From NCBI GenBank assembly GCA_028456385.1, contig JALNQF010000088.1:1-64000 (forward strand): a DNA stretch of 64,000 nucleotides, read 5' to 3'. The notes under the pieces were generated by a model that saw only the letters and a program-made list of their open reading frames with translations, ran no database searches and was not told the origin of the DNA. Positions 8,574 to 21,016 of this stretch are shown one piece after another; the stretch's first letter is position 1; each line of letters begins with the position of its first letter. A program made the position numbers and the translations under genes. Source of the stretch: Ophiosphaerella korrae. Its lineage: Eukaryota; Ascomycota; Dothideomycetes; Pleosporales; Phaeosphaeriaceae.

Positions 8574-11432
8574 ATGGAGGCTCTGGCAGCCTTCACCAAC
8601 TCGAGCTCGTTTCTGCCATCGCCAGCAGATCTCCTCATGGTCTTCCCGCGTCTCTTCTCTAAGGCGAGCTCGCTCGGCGATTTGGTGTGGTCTGGAGGCA
8701 GCGTCATCTCCGAGCCGACCATGAAGGCCAATCTCACCAACACATCCGTCGCAACCACGGTCGGCCAGTTTGTGCAGGAATCAGTCGCTGCTGCTGCTGC
8801 TGCTGCTGCCTCGGCACGACCGGCCGCCCAGGAAGACATTAGCATATTCCAGGCACTGAGAGGTGTAGCCAGCTTCTTCAGTTATGTTACTAGCAAATGG
8901 GCAATTGCGACTTTTGCCATTGTAGGCCGGAACTCTCTAGCCATCGTACTCTTTCCCACGTATACTGACAATCCCAAACAGGCCATTATCCTGAACCGTA
9001 CTCAGTTCTACGCATCCAGTCGCGTCCCCCTCACCGATCGCCTCCACATGCGGTTCGCCATCTATATTGCGCCGCTCCTCCTCTTTCTTTACCAGATTCA
9101 AGGTGTGGCCCAAGCCATACGATGCCAGACGTCTCCCGGATGGCCTGAAATGCAATATGGCGGTGCCGGGAGACATTTAGACATCGACTTTGCCGGGGAG
9201 GCAGGCTATCTATGGCGGGCTGCCTCCACGCTACTCTTCTGGGAGACCACCGAGGACTCATGTAGAGCTGTCAACATGCTCCCGATCGATGCCGAATCAC
9301 CGCGACCATCTGGCTCACTTGCCCTCTTGTGGCCTTTGTTCTTATCCCTGGGCTTCAGCCAGTTTGTGGAAACACTCTCCTGCGCCCTCCAGGGCCGTCA
9401 CCCTGTCCAGGAAGCTGGATTGACCATATTCGAACATTCTCTAGCTTTCGCCGAAGCTGAAGCCCTCGTGACAAAGCCGTTATCAATAGATACTGCGCGC
9501 TTCCTCAAACCTAGACCTGTCTTCACACCAGATGGGACATCATTCATGATGCCCCGGACACAGCTGAGCCAAATTGCTAATGTGCCTTCTGAGGTTTTAA
9601 TCATTTCTCTTATTTCCAGTGTTAGTCATCTTACGAGCAACGCACTTGCAATTACTGGTGTGCGATCCAGATATAGGCTCATTAGCACCACCATATGGGG
9701 CCTAGCTTATATGGCCACTTTCTCCTGGAGCTTTACAAAACTGACAAGCGGCGTCGCCGACCCCAAGCAGTCACCTGCTGGCCTCCTCCGATTCCCAACA
9801 GTGTGTATCGTGGGGTTCATCCCTCATCTCCTAATCCTAGTCGGTATTATTGTATGTGCATTGATTTATCTTCTGGCTTTGCTCATCACTGTGCTATCAC
9901 CCCCACCCGGACAGCCGGAAGGACTGACACTTCGCGAACGGTTTACAGTTGCATACAATAACTTACATGCCAATATACATCTATCAGCAATCACGCCATT
10001 AACCATTAGCTGGAACGAGGACTTTTACACAGCCATCCTCAAACTAGGTTTTACGGTTTTGACAGCTGCCAGCGAGGCTGTTTTCCTCAACGAGGGCACG
10101 AAGGTACATATTCATCCAACGACATGGATTGAGAAGAAGAGGTTACAGGATATTGTCGCTCGTCGAAGGCGTTTCCAGCAGAGCCTGACCGCCATCCCTC
10201 TCGAGTTGCGCAGTGCCACGCTTGGCGCTGATATGGACAGGTCTGAAGACGCCGAAGGTGAGCCTTCCGGTCCTCGTAACTCTTCAGGCTACGCACATGA
10301 GCGCAAGACCAGGGGTGTATGGGACAATAGCGGAACCACAGGTCGGAGCGACCCTTCCGGTCTCGCACAGCGCCGAAATCGTTTCTTCTTGACTTATCAA
10401 TTCTTCTGCAGTATTTCAAGACTGCTTGCTGCAATACATGCGCGAGTGATAATATCCGCACTGGGGACTCTTCGGATACCTTATCGGCCTAGGTGGTTGA
10501 GACATTTGGCCGGTCCCCAGGAAACTGATAAGCGTCATCTAGCAGTCGCACGCGAATACACATCGTCTTCACAAACAGCAGGTGAACAATGGCTCACCCT
10601 CGACGATAGAACTCGTGTTCGCTTTGACCGTAATTTCGATGTCGAGGCATTCGCAAAGGAAAGGATGCGACGAAGCGGTTTCTACCCTGACCCGCCCACG
10701 GATGTTGCTGAAAATCGCCTCAACGAGTATCTCTATGAGTGGTGGCGCAACGGAGGTGGCTGGGGCGATGTTGATACCAGCACCGACTACGTTCCCCCGC
10801 AAGATGACGATGCAACCAGTGTGATATCATTTGCTTCGACGACAAATGACAGCGAATGGTCAGATGAGGAAGAGGATGGACAGCAAACACCCACTCGGGA
10901 CACCTACCAACGTAGCCGCGAAAATACGCCGTCTGCAGATCATACCATGGACCTCGCACGTCTGTCCCATCTCCTGGATCCGAAGACAAATGAGGATCGC
11001 GAGGAAGCCAAATTGCTAGCACGGCATTTAGAAAACTCCAAGGCCTTGACACGGTCACAGTACAGAATGATGCGTGAGCGTGAAGAGGCCAAGGTCTTGA
11101 CCACGTCACGATACAAAATGAGCAATGTTGTGAGCATGACGGCAGAAGAGGAAGAGCAACTTCTGGAAGAATTTATTCTCAGCCGACGCATAGCTGTGCC
11201 ACCGCCAGGCCTGGAGACGGCTGGTAGCTGGGATACGGGGGCTGAGGGCATGGGTGCTGAAGGGCCTCAATGCGTGGTCTGTCAGTTGTCACCCAGGACT
11301 GTGCTTGTTTGGCCTTGTGGTTGTTTATCGCTCTGCGATGAATGCAGGGTAGGATTGGCGTCCAAGAACTATACAACGTGCGTATGCTGTCGTACCAATG
11401 TTGCGGCCTACTCGCGGCTCTATGTCCCGTGA
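8574..11432 (+). CDS. Asi3-like multi-pass membrane RING E3 ubiquitin ligase
   Basis: An intronless gene of 952 residues starting at the first ATG, 8574. The N-terminal half holds several hydrophobic segments (for example IAPLLLFLYQIQGVA and FIPHLLILVGIIVCALIYLL). A long hydrophilic part rich in acidic and Ser/Thr residues follows. The extreme C terminus is a Cys-only RING-like finger: CVVC, then WPCGCLSLCDEC, then CVCC, closing with YSRLYVP. This layout of membrane N half plus C-terminal RING matches Asi1/Asi3-type ligases, which in yeast act at the inner nuclear membrane in protein quality control and nutrient signalling. Nuclear-membrane location is carried over from yeast, not shown here. 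An in-frame GCT run encodes poly-alanine near residue 75. Confidence 0.8.
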   Translation: MEALAAFTNSSSFLPSPADLLMVFPRLFSKASSLGDLVWSGGSVISEPTMKANLTNTSVATTVGQFVQESVAAAAAAAASARPAAQEDISIFQALRGVASFFSYVTSKWAIATFAIVGRNSLAIVLFPTYTDNPKQAIILNRTQFYASSRVPLTDRLHMRFAIYIAPLLLFLYQIQGVAQAIRCQTSPGWPEMQYGGAGRHLDIDFAGEAGYLWRAASTLLFWETTEDSCRAVNMLPIDAESPRPSGSLALLWPLFLSLGFSQFVETLSCALQGRHPVQEAGLTIFEHSLAFAEAEALVTKPLSIDTARFLKPRPVFTPDGTSFMMPRTQLSQIANVPSEVLIISLISSVSHLTSNALAITGVRSRYRLISTTIWGLAYMATFSWSFTKLTSGVADPKQSPAGLLRFPTVCIVGFIPHLLILVGIIVCALIYLLALLITVLSPPPGQPEGLTLRERFTVAYNNLHANIHLSAITPLTISWNEDFYTAILKLGFTVLTAASEAVFLNEGTKVHIHPTTWIEKKRLQDIVARRRRFQQSLTAIPLELRSATLGADMDRSEDAEGEPSGPRNSSGYAHERKTRGVWDNSGTTGRSDPSGLAQRRNRFFLTYQFFCSISRLLAAIHARVIISALGTLRIPYRPRWLRHLAGPQETDKRHLAVAREYTSSSQTAGEQWLTLDDRTRVRFDRNFDVEAFAKERMRRSGFYPDPPTDVAENRLNEYLYEWWRNGGGWGDVDTSTDYVPPQDDDATSVISFASTTNDSEWSDEEEDGQQTPTRDTYQRSRENTPSADHTMDLARLSHLLDPKTNEDREEAKLLARHLENSKALTRSQYRMMREREEAKVLTTSRYKMSNVVSMTAEEEEQLLEEFILSRRIAVPPPGLETAGSWDTGAEGMGAEGPQCVVCQLSPRTVLVWPCGCLSLCDECRVGLASKNYTTCVCCRTNVAAYSRLYVP
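8788..8809 (+). repeat. In-frame GCT trinucleotide run (poly-Ala)
   Basis: About seven GCT units inside the Asi3-like gene encode a stretch of alanines. Slippage here would change the Ala number without breaking the frame, so length polymorphism between strains is possible. Confidence 0.85.
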
Positions 11433-11786
11433 GTTTATCTTGGATACGATTTTCTCTGTAGATGTAAACAACATATACGCATATAAATGAAGGTTTTATG
11501 CAATGATTCTAAATTTTATACCCTGGAAATGATAGGCTTAGTATTGCCGCCAATGTGATAGTCGTTCGTGCCCCACGTTGTCTCAATTGATGTGCAAGTG
11601 GCCGTCGTCATGGCGCATGCAGCCTTGCCAAGACCAAATCGAGCCACTCCAAACTTCATTTCCGAACCCCTGCCCTCTTCATCAACAACACCAGACTTTC
11701 TATCCGCACACTCACTATTGATTCTGACTGAGCACCGTGATTGGCCTCAGTCGACGGTAAACTCCACAAGTCTTTACACAAGTTTT

Positions 11787-14700
11787 ATGCTATCAGAGCC
11801 CACAAACGCATCCCCAATCGTTCCAACCCAACAAACCACCGTCGAGTCATCACCCACCTCCCATCATGGACAGCGTCGCAGCAATGACTTGCAGGACTCT
11901 CTGCAGCCTCACCCAAATGAGGTGTGGGGAGAGCCTGAGCCACCAACAGTGGGCGAGGAACGTGATGCGATGCGCTCAAACGCCACTAATGACGGGAGAA
12001 ATACACCGTCAACTGACAACCTGAAGGGCGCTGAGACTTCCACACTGCCTCCCAGGGACAGGATCAGCGAATACGAAAATGCGCAAATGAAGCTCTCTGG
12101 AAAGATTTCAGACGGTCCCCTATTCGAGGTTATCAAAATCAATCGACAACCTGATGATAAAAGTTCTCCTATTTGGAAGCTGCCAAATGGTAAGTGCGAG
12201 CCGACTTGATACACATTGTCATCGCAGTATGCTGACTCAAATTAGAGGTCTTGATCCACTCTATCGCCCATCTCTCGCCCAACGATCTGGCCGCGGTGTC
12301 CCTAGTATCCCGTCGCTTCAATGATTTAGTTACTACTCCACACGCCTGGCAGGTCGCCTTTGGGCGCTACTTCCCGGGACCATTGGCTCTTGAGGATGCG
12401 GTGATTCACGCTGCATTGGAGAATACAGGCAATGTCGTGCGCTCGGAGAAGCGAAGGTTCACTAGGCTTACGGCCTTGGCGTCATGGAGGAGCGAGTACA
12501 TCTTACGGACCAGGTTGCTAAGATCTATGGCTCGAGGAAAGCCTGCCCAGCTACCCACTATACCGTCACGTGCAGGTCAGACACAAACCGCCGCCGCTCC
12601 CTTCATTGAATATAATGCGCAGACTTTCACCATCATCAATCACCTACATGCTACTTTTAGCTCAAGCCTTAACAAGAAAATGCCGCGATTCGTTCATGGC
12701 GCTGATGACGTGGGCATGGTTACCAGCAGCGACCCAACAACTGGAAAAATTGATCCTTGGGGCCAGAGCGATCCTAACTTTTATAGCCAATTCTCGGAGC
12801 GCTTCCCAGGTATTGCTGAATGGGGACTCGGGTCTGGCGATATTGTAGGTCGTCCGAACGTCATGGATGTGTCTCAGCTTTACGGCATGATCTATGGGCA
12901 AGGCTGCCCAGAAGGTTCATGTTACTACCGTTGTCTCGAGGAAATGCGTGGTCGCTTCATTGCAGAGCCAACTGAGCTCTTCCTGCCAGAAGCCGGCATC
13001 CCTAAGTTAGGACTTAATAGTGGTGCTATCTGCAGCGTATGGATAGCCAAATCCAATACCGTCCCCACGCTTTCAGACGGTCAGATCGGTCTAATGATGG
13101 GGTCTGCTACTGGTGTAATTACAGCTTGCAGTCTCGGTACCGATGGTTTACGGGCCTCGAGGCTTCAACGGGGAGAGCTCATGGCTCGCTGGGTGCTCAG
13201 CCCTGGTGTGCCTATCATTGCTATCACTGTCGATGAGAACTACTCGCTCAAGCGACAGGCGCAGAATCGCATATGGGCCGTAGCACTCAATGCTCTTGGG
13301 GAGCTCTTCTACCTGACCAAATTTCCTACTCGCAGCCAGGCACCCAAAGGAGATATTGAAGAGCACACTGAGTATCTCTCCTGGCTTACCGGCCGGAGTG
13401 TCTATTGGAATATTGTCGAGCCCAGTAGACGCACAGCTCGACCTGATCCATACAGTGATGCTGAGGTAGATGGCAGCTACTCTCCTCGCACATCATGGGA
13501 TGGCATGTGCCTGGGTAAGGATCAAGTTATTGCGGAAACTCGGGAGATACAACAGTACCTCCGGAAGACACCAAAGGACTTCCGCAAGGCCTGCCTTGGA
13601 TGGGACATGCGTCGACGTCTAGAGGTTGACTTCGCTGGTGATGATGGGAACTATGCCGGCGAAGCTATGGTAGTCTTTGAATGTGGGTTAGATGAGGGGC
13701 AGACCGCAGACATCAAGCGTTTCACTCGAGTGAAGGCGAACGAGAAAGACAAAAGCACTTCGGTCTCCACACGCATTACAACACCACAGCCTTCTCAGAA
13801 TACTTCGTTGTTCGGAGGTTCTGGTTCGGGCACGCCAGAACTCGCAGGAGTCTCTCAATGCATGCGTCGGTCCTCTTACATGTCATCTTCAAGCTCACCC
13901 GAGCGAGTGAACTTAGTTGAAGAATGGCGATCCTCTAAACTCACCCTTGGTGGCTTCAAGAGTACTCAGTTGACTGCCACTACCTTGGACATCTCGACCT
14001 TTGCTACTCTGACCATGTCCGAGGATCCTGCGCTCGGATTCTCTACGATATCTACTGCATCATCGCCTTACGCTTCGCCAATGTCTGTTGCGAGCCAGCC
14101 AGCGTCTCCTTCTGACATTCCAGGTCAAAGAGCACGGTTCATAGCTGCTGGGACAAAGACTGGTGTTGTATTGGTCTGGGATGTTCGCGCTCCAGTCTCT
14201 CGTTCATCAGAATATTCGAATAACATTGAGCCTATCAGAATTATCTACACCGAGTCGCCTGAGATCTCATGCGTGGCTATATCTGCCCTTCATCTCATTG
14301 TTGGTGGCAACGACGGCATAGTACAGGCATGGGATCCGCTTGCTTCGAGCATGACACCCATCCGTACATTACATTCGCGCTTCAAATCGCGTGCACGAAG
14401 GCAGATTGCGCAAGCTCAAGTCTCTATTCAAGGCGTTGGAATCAATATGTTTGCAGCAGGGGCCATTTGCCTTGATCCAGATCCTACCATGTTACGCGGT
14501 GCCGTATCTCTTGGTAACGTGCTGCATTACTGGAGCTATAGTTCCTCGGCAGCCGACCAGTACAAAAGTAGCAAACGTAAACTTCGTCGCTCAGAACGAG
14601 GGAGCAACACCAATGAACGGGTCATGGGCGCAGGCCGAGTGAATTTAAAGAACTACATCGCCAACGAGAAATACGAACTGGAGCGCGAGAAGCACGAGCA

Positions 14701-15244
14701 TCGCAAACAAGCTGAACGCCTAGCCGGTCGTTTCGGCACGGAGCTCCTAGGCGAAGAAGAAGCCCTAGCATACGCCGCCATGCTCTCCCAAGAAACCCTC
14801 GAAGCCGACGAGAAGCGCCGCCACGAAAGCGCCCTAAGCAGCGAAACCGTCACACCCGAGCCCAGCATAGCCGGCCGATCCTCCCCCAACATACAAGGCG
14901 ACGCCGAACTAGACGCCGACATCGCCGAAGCTATCCGCCTCTCCCTCACTGACAACGCTCCTTCCGCCCTCAGCTCGACTCCCCCGTCCACATTCGATAT
15001 CTCCTTCAAGTACGCCAAAGGCAAGAAGACAGCATCGCCCCGAGCGAAGAATAGCCCTGCGCGAAAAAGCAAGGGGGTCGCTGTTGCTGGCGCGAGTAAT
15101 GAGCGCGAATTATCGGATCTGGAGTTTGCGATGCAGTTGAGTCTGGCGGAGAAGGCCAGTAGGAGGGATTGTGTGGAAGATGAGTTTCCGCCGTTGAGTC
15201 CTGTGGGTGGGGGGAAAGGGAAGGGGAAGGGTAGGCTTGGGTGA
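11787..15244 (+). CDS. F-box / WD-repeat protein with ubiquitin-interacting motifs (Ufo1-like)
   Basis: Exon 1 is 11787-12189 and exon 2 12246-15244, giving 1133 residues. A second in-frame ATG at 11610 would add 59 and cannot be excluded. The intron falls just before the F-box (LPNEVLIHSIAHLSPNDLAA, then VSRRFNDLV). The middle carries beta-propeller-like WD units such as RFIAAGTKTGVVLVWDVRAP and LIVGGNDGIVQAWDPL. The C-terminal third is a charged helix followed by two UIM-type helices (DADIAEAIRLSL and LEFAMQLSLAEKA), ending in a Gly/Lys-rich tail. F-box plus WD plus C-terminal UIMs is the architecture of yeast Ufo1, a substrate receptor of an SCF ubiquitin ligase. Substrates are not predictable. 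The 3' third of the gene is richer in C and G than the rest. Confidence 0.85.
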
Positions 15245-16006
15245 GCAGTGTGCTTTGGGGCGATGGCTGTTGTTTGCGTTTGTCGGATGTTTAGTTTTCC
15301 TGTTTTCTTCTTCTGTAGAGATCTGTTTAATACTCTATTATAGTTTACTTTGAATTATTTGGAAGTTTAGCCTGGACTTGAACTCTGCCTCGTTCTTTGC
15401 GTTCAGTTGTCAAAGTTGAGAATGATGGTGAGCACAGACTTCTCGCAGATAGTTCGGCTTGCGTATAAGTGAAATTTATTTACATTCCCGTTAGATATTT
15501 TTATTGAGGAAATGCAACGTTTTTTGTGAAGATATGATACATCAAGCGTCACCATATGTCTTAAATTGAAGCTACCTGAAAAAAGGTATGCAAGGGATGT
15601 ATGTGTAATAAATACGCTGTACCGCTCAAGGCAGTATAGAAGTCGACACGTTCATGTGTTCAAACTTATGAGGAATATTAGGAAGACAGCAAATTGTTTG
15701 GCTCTGCAATCGCGAGCGTACTTAAGCTATGGTCCGTCTCACATAGATATAATTCGAACTGTGTTGACGAGAGATATCCAGTAAGTTTAGCTTGATGCAT
15801 ATCCTACATTCCTGATCCCCCGTGCTCACTGTTCAAGTGTATGTGCAATCTACTGTGCACACACGCTAAGCACAGCAGGACGCTCATAGAACAGCAAGCA
15901 AGTAGCCAAACTGTGATGCGAAAAAGTGTTCTACACCTTTGACTAAACATCACTGCCGCCAATGCTGTGCTCTACCCATCCAAGTATGCACCCTGCTATC
16001 GTCTCC
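15245..16006. other. Convergent intergenic region, no gene seen
   Basis: About 760 bp of AT-rich DNA between two genes transcribed towards each other. The small open frames here have no recognisable product or splice partner. Confidence 0.5.
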
Positions 16007-16598
16007 TCAAGTCGCCTTCTTAGGCTTCTTCGTCCCATACTTTGATCTCGACGTAATCCTATTTCCAACACCGCCCTACCACACATCAGCATCTCTGCGG
16101 CGCACCACTCTCGCAAAAACGTACCAAATCCAGCGCTCCACGGACCAAATGGTACTTGACACCAGGGCAATCCTGCGCGCGCCCACCACGCACCATGACC
16201 ACAGAATGCTGCTGCACATTGTGTCCCTCGCCCGGGATATACGCCGTGATGACCTTGCCTGTGCTCAGCCGCACCCTAGCAATCTTGCGCTCGCCCGAAT
16301 TCGGTTTCTTGGGCTTCGTCGTGCCGACTTTGAGGCACACGCCTTTCAATTCCGGCCGGTTGGCGAGCTGGGGGGAGCGCAGTTTGCGTGCACCTTGGGA
16401 TATCCGGCCCTGGCGCAGGACTTGTATCAATGTGCATTTGGGGGCCTGCGAGGCGGGGAGTGGGCGCAGGAGCGAGGTTGGTGAGGCATGGTTGAATTGG
16501 GGGGCGTGGGTCGGGGATGGTGCGGATCGGAGGACTGTGAAGGGCGATTGTGGGAAGGCGGATGGCCGTATGAGGCGTCGGAGGAATGTGAGAGGCAT
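16007..16598 (-). CDS. Mitochondrial small-subunit ribosomal protein uS12m
   Basis: Exon 1 at 16125-16598 and exon 2 at 16007-16075 are separated by a 49-nt intron (GTACGT...TAG) placed between ALDL and GGVGNR. The product has 180 residues. The first 50 or so look like a mitochondrial presequence rich in Arg, Ser and Pro. The conserved S12 core follows: [53 protein letters not shown] and VRGG, then the C-terminal [12 protein letters not shown]. This protein shapes the decoding centre of the mitoribosome. Without the intron the frame would end in unrelated residues, and the splice restores the invariant end. The yeast counterpart is MRPS12. Confidence 0.95.
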
Positions 16599-18785
16599 GG
16601 TTGTGGTTGTAGTAGAGTTGATGTTGGGGTGCGTGATGTGATGGACAAAAGTTGTGGATGCGTTTGAGATGACTAAGCGGGGCTCTCCATGACCATCGTC
16701 ATCATCTACTCGGGCAGCTTTTTGTAAGTCATATCAATATATTATGAAGTTTCTTTACACTACACGGGATTATATGAATTCCTAAGCAAAAACGAATACT
16801 GAATATTAAGCACCATCGAGGAATACGGCCTTGTCAATCAACGCATCACCTTTTTTGCAGTTTTGATTAATCTCAATAGTCGCATATAAAATGCCATATA
16901 ATATATTATATTGTCTAGAGAAAAGATATTGCTAGCGTTGTAGTTCATATCATAAATTCCAATGTAAATCCGATGAATTGACCTTTTCCGATTGCTGATG
17001 CGAGAAAACGAAATCAAGAGACTAACAAGTCAAATAGTCTGTATCTCATTTGAGTTGCTTCATCTAAAGTTTCTAGCCATCCCGACTTGTATATGCACCC
17101 CAGTATTCACCAACTGGCACATGCCGTCGCTATTGAACGCAAACACTGAGCCTAGTCTTGCTATATCCTAGTCAGAAACGCTCGCAACGCATCATGAGAC
17201 CAGCCCAGTCTACTGAGCTTTGCCAACAGTTTGCTAATACTGAGGCGTGCTGCTCTTGTCGTTGTCATCAAGGTAGTGGCCCAAAACAAAATGGGCCCTT
17301 CGAGACTATATGCCCCTAGATCCACAATTACAAAAAGGCAAAGTTGCTTAGAGATGGAGATCTTAAGGCTCATTACAGGCTACACGAAAACAACCCTTCG
17401 CGACGGAAACCTCGTTGTAGTTTTGTGTGCTCTATGTCTACGGTTATAAATACGGTCTTTTCTAACTTGCCCTAAAATGCTACATGCCGTAATGTGCACG
17501 ACCATATACTACCCCAACAGAATAAATGTGGCGTAGTGTGTTAGGTTTATGATAGTACAAAATTAGTAAGGTTGCAAGGAGCTAGTAGAGAGGTAGATTT
17601 ACTTTGAGTTTGACTAATGGTGGTGACTTTTCTGGACAGAAATTGACTAATAAATCCGAGAACAGGTATAATAATCTAACGGATGACGTCCTGACGGGTA
17701 ACGGACGTACCTAGTGATAATTGCAGAGATCATGTTGTCTATCGACGATCGTGAGTATTATGAAGAGAGAAGAAGACGCGAGGGGTGCCTAATAAAAGTT
17801 TGTAGACCTCTATGAGCGGGGGGATGATTATGAGATATTGTGTTAAACAAGGCGCGACAGGTTGAAGTAGGTAAAGGACCAAAGTGGAGTAAACTGACGA
17901 TAGTTCGAACTACTCGCTCGAGCTGTCTTTATAGTATATATATTGTTTCTAGATGGGATGTATACAACCTAGGATAAATACTTCTATTGGGGCCTTCCAT
18001 TCGGCCTGAGGCTCTCCTAACTAACGTAGGTGCTAGCCACGTCGGGTAACTATAATGTAGGTCAGATCTTAACGCGCGGCAAGTGCTGCCGAATCGATCT
18101 ATGCCACCACAGCATTATATAGAGGCTATTCCAGCGCCTGTTGAGCGCAGTTGTAAGATGCGGAAGTACAACGTAGTAAATGCAACGATTTCTTGTTATG
18201 GTTGTGATGTACGTGCGATTTCGATCAAAGCTACGACCAAGAAGACATGCAGCACAGCTTCAAACATCTGGAGGCAAGGAGGTCCAGGGAAAAAAAAAAT
18301 CCAGTTCGATCAGGAATTTGCAGCAATTGCGATTGGACATTGTAAGAAGCTGTTCGGATAGAGAGATATATAGGATTGAGTCGCCCACCAACAACTTGGC
18401 CGACTTTCAACACCCTGACCGTCGCGCTAAGGCTGGTGATCATATGTTTAACTACTTGAAACGTGTCCATCTTATAGACTATTGATTCGATGCCAATGAA
18501 TTCGAATGGCCCGTTGGTATTTCAATCTTTTAAGAACGATTAGAAAGCGTTTCAGGATTTGTTAAATGTTGTTGAGATAATGCTCTACCTTTCTTCCCGA
18601 TTTTTACGCTACTGTTTCCTTAAATCGACCGATTCTAGTTGCCACCTGGTAAGAAAAGCGGGAAAATCAGCTGTACATTCTGACAGCTTCTTATGTCAAT
18701 ACCATGATATAATCCGCGGTGCGGAGCCTTTAACGGGTACTGACACCGAGTGAACCCCGAGAATGTGGACGTGTATCACCATAAG
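16599..18785. other. AT-rich gene-poor stretch
   Basis: More than 2 kb with high A+T, many short TATA-type runs and only short broken open frames. I recognise no protein family, tRNA or terminal repeat in it. Together with the solo LTRs that follow, it looks like degraded repeat DNA, but its origin cannot be named. Confidence 0.5.
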
Positions 18786-19111
18786 TGTCAGATGTGCTCA
18801 TACGTAGAGCTTGCGAGCTGGCTCGCGAGCTTCAGATGACGTTGGAGATCGGCGACGGCGATCGATCTGCGATGCTAGTATGCGACTAGTGCGATACTAG
18901 CCTCGCCCCTAACCCAACAACAAAGCATCAGCTTGACGCCGGCGCATCCCTTGAACAAGAGAGCAATTCAACAAGGGCGGCCTTTGAGGCACGAGAGTAA
19001 CTTGTAAAGGATATTAGAGGCAGCCAGAACGCAGATGATAGACAGAACAATCAATCTACTCAATACTCACTCCGGTTCATATCCATCAATTTGTGACCCT
19101 TAAATCTGACA
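18786..19111. mobile_element. Solo LTR, copy 1 (326 bp)
   Basis: The element begins TGTCAGAT and ends with the inverted complement ATCTGACA. It is flanked on both sides by the 5-bp direct repeat ATAAG (18781-18785 and 19112-19116), a clean target-site duplication. The inside shares blocks with two other copies in the window (gatcgatctg, gatgctag, gcgatactag, ggttcatatccatca). TG...CA ends with a 5-bp duplication and no coding interior indicate a solo LTR left by recombination of an LTR retrotransposon. Confidence 0.85.
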
Positions 19112-20593
19112 ATAAGGTTGCGTCGGCTATTGTCCCGTCGATAAGGTGCAGTTACGCTCTGGATTAGACACTAGCCATCTAGCATCTTAATAGTTAAGTA
19201 GAGTGCTTCATGACACTCGAGTGCATCAAGTATCTCAAGAGCGAATGGGTAAGGCAATTGTAGTATCCACCCTGTCAACTCTTTCACTCAAACCAAGAGA
19301 GCGATTTAGAACAGTAATGGATAACAACAGCTGAACTTCCAAAAAATCTGTGTTTGCTTCTCCTTGCATGCTATTTGCCTCTTGGGGCGGCACAAGAACG
19401 TCTCGTTCTACCATGAGAGAACATCTCCCAGTATCATCAATCTTCACTCTCTTCACCTATCTTTCGCTTCCTTCAGTTGACACTCATTATCTGATCACAT
19501 TTAAACACCCTTTTATATTACGCTCCAAAAATGACTATCAGTTACTACTTAGGTTTCAATTGTTTTTGTTGCTTTGATTATGCTTTGTTCTACACACGCC
19601 ATTTCCGTTACTAACCCTCACATACTCACGTACAATTACCGGTACTTTTCCAGGCCATGAAAGCCACGAGCAGCCCATCACTAGTTGGCCTATCTCTAGG
19701 CCTGAGCTTGGCGGTCAACCCGCCGCTTTACCCAGCAACCGGCCTCCCTACCGGCTGGATTTACTAGTGATGTTTTTCGTATGATGACTCCAATGAACTA
19801 TCAGTTTATTCAAAGCTCATGAACAATAGCGATCGTTTATGGAATTAGAATCCAAACACCCAATCAGTCGGTATAAAGGTGAAACCATACTCTACAAGGA
19901 GAATGGTGTTATAGGTTATCCACGTGCTCTAATTAAGTTATGACTACAGCTTTGCAACCAAACAACGCCAAAAATTGCATAGCGTGATGCGTATCGAAAG
20001 GGTATACTGTTGCTGGCCTCACTGAGAAAATATGCTGTTAGATCCCTTCCTTGTCATTTATTCCAAAGAACCCAGTTGTGCTGATTCAATGCATAGGGTG
20101 TGATAATGATCTTGCTTCGAACGGTACCCTCATTGGAAAGGGTACCAATCAGTCAATTGTTTCAGGAGATCTATGATGATCGTGCAAATCCGACAGGCGA
20201 ATTGTGCGACGATCCTTGCCTAACCGCGAGTGGTGCCGCAACTACAGAAGTGTGTGGTTGCAACGCTCAAGAACAAGGCCGTACTCGTGTGACTTTATGC
20301 CAGTTGGTGATAAGTAGACTTTTCTATCATGAGTGTCTACCCAAGCTCAAACCGTTGTATCTGTATTTATTTTTTCTTGGAGGATACCGATTTGGGAGTA
20401 GGCCAAGGATATCCAGAATGGAGTGGTTCGCAAAGAGCGGATGGACCTGCTGCATAGATTAGGAGGAACACATTATGGAAAAAGAGAACAATTCATGCCA
20501 CTATCAGCCGGAATCAGAAAATAATAGTACTAGAGCCATAATATTGCGGAAATCAGGAATATTAATTGACCATTACTTGATTCATTTCCCTTG
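19112..20593. other. Gene-poor spacer between two solo LTRs
   Basis: Nearly 1.5 kb without a supportable gene. The longest open frame (20100-20462, plus strand) has no recognisable motif, and its opposite strand gives nothing either. Probably old repeat or intergenic DNA. Confidence 0.45.
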
Positions 20594-21016
20594 TGTCAGA
20601 TTTGATGGTCACTCGTGGGTGGTTGTGAACAGTTGAATTGATGTGAGTTGACTGATTGATTGTTCTGTGTCCTATCTGCTGCTCTGTCTCCCAATCTATA
20701 TACTTGTTTCTACGCAGTTGCGGCTTGGTGATGGAGAGCCGTTATCTCGAGTTTCGTGTTTTGCTCATGTATCGGCTCTACGCAGTTCAGTCATGACGCG
20801 ATGAGCCATCGTACTGACGATAGCCGTTATTCATGTGATTACCGAACCTTCTCCGGCTGGTACTGCGACTCTCCAACGATGTGCCGTAGTTGAGTTAGTG
20901 GCGAGCTAGTATCGCGTACCAGTATCGCGCACGCGATGCCAGATCGATCGCCATCGCCATCTCAATCGTCATCTGAATCGATTCATGAGCTGGCTCGTAA
21001 GCCAGCTCATCTGACA
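20594..21016. mobile_element. Solo LTR, copy 2 (423 bp), opposite orientation
   Basis: It runs from TGTCAGAT to ATCTGACA and is bounded by the perfect 5-bp duplication CCTTG (20589-20593 and 21017-21021). Its sequence is the reverse complement of the family as seen in copies 1 and 3. For example, the block reading gatcgatcgccatcgccatc here appears inverted in copy 3. No internal retrotransposon genes adjoin it. Confidence 0.88.

Noticed and set aside
20100..20462. 120-residue open frame between the solo LTRs
   Set aside because: No motif on either strand, no splice partner, odd composition; more likely chance in repeat-derived DNA.
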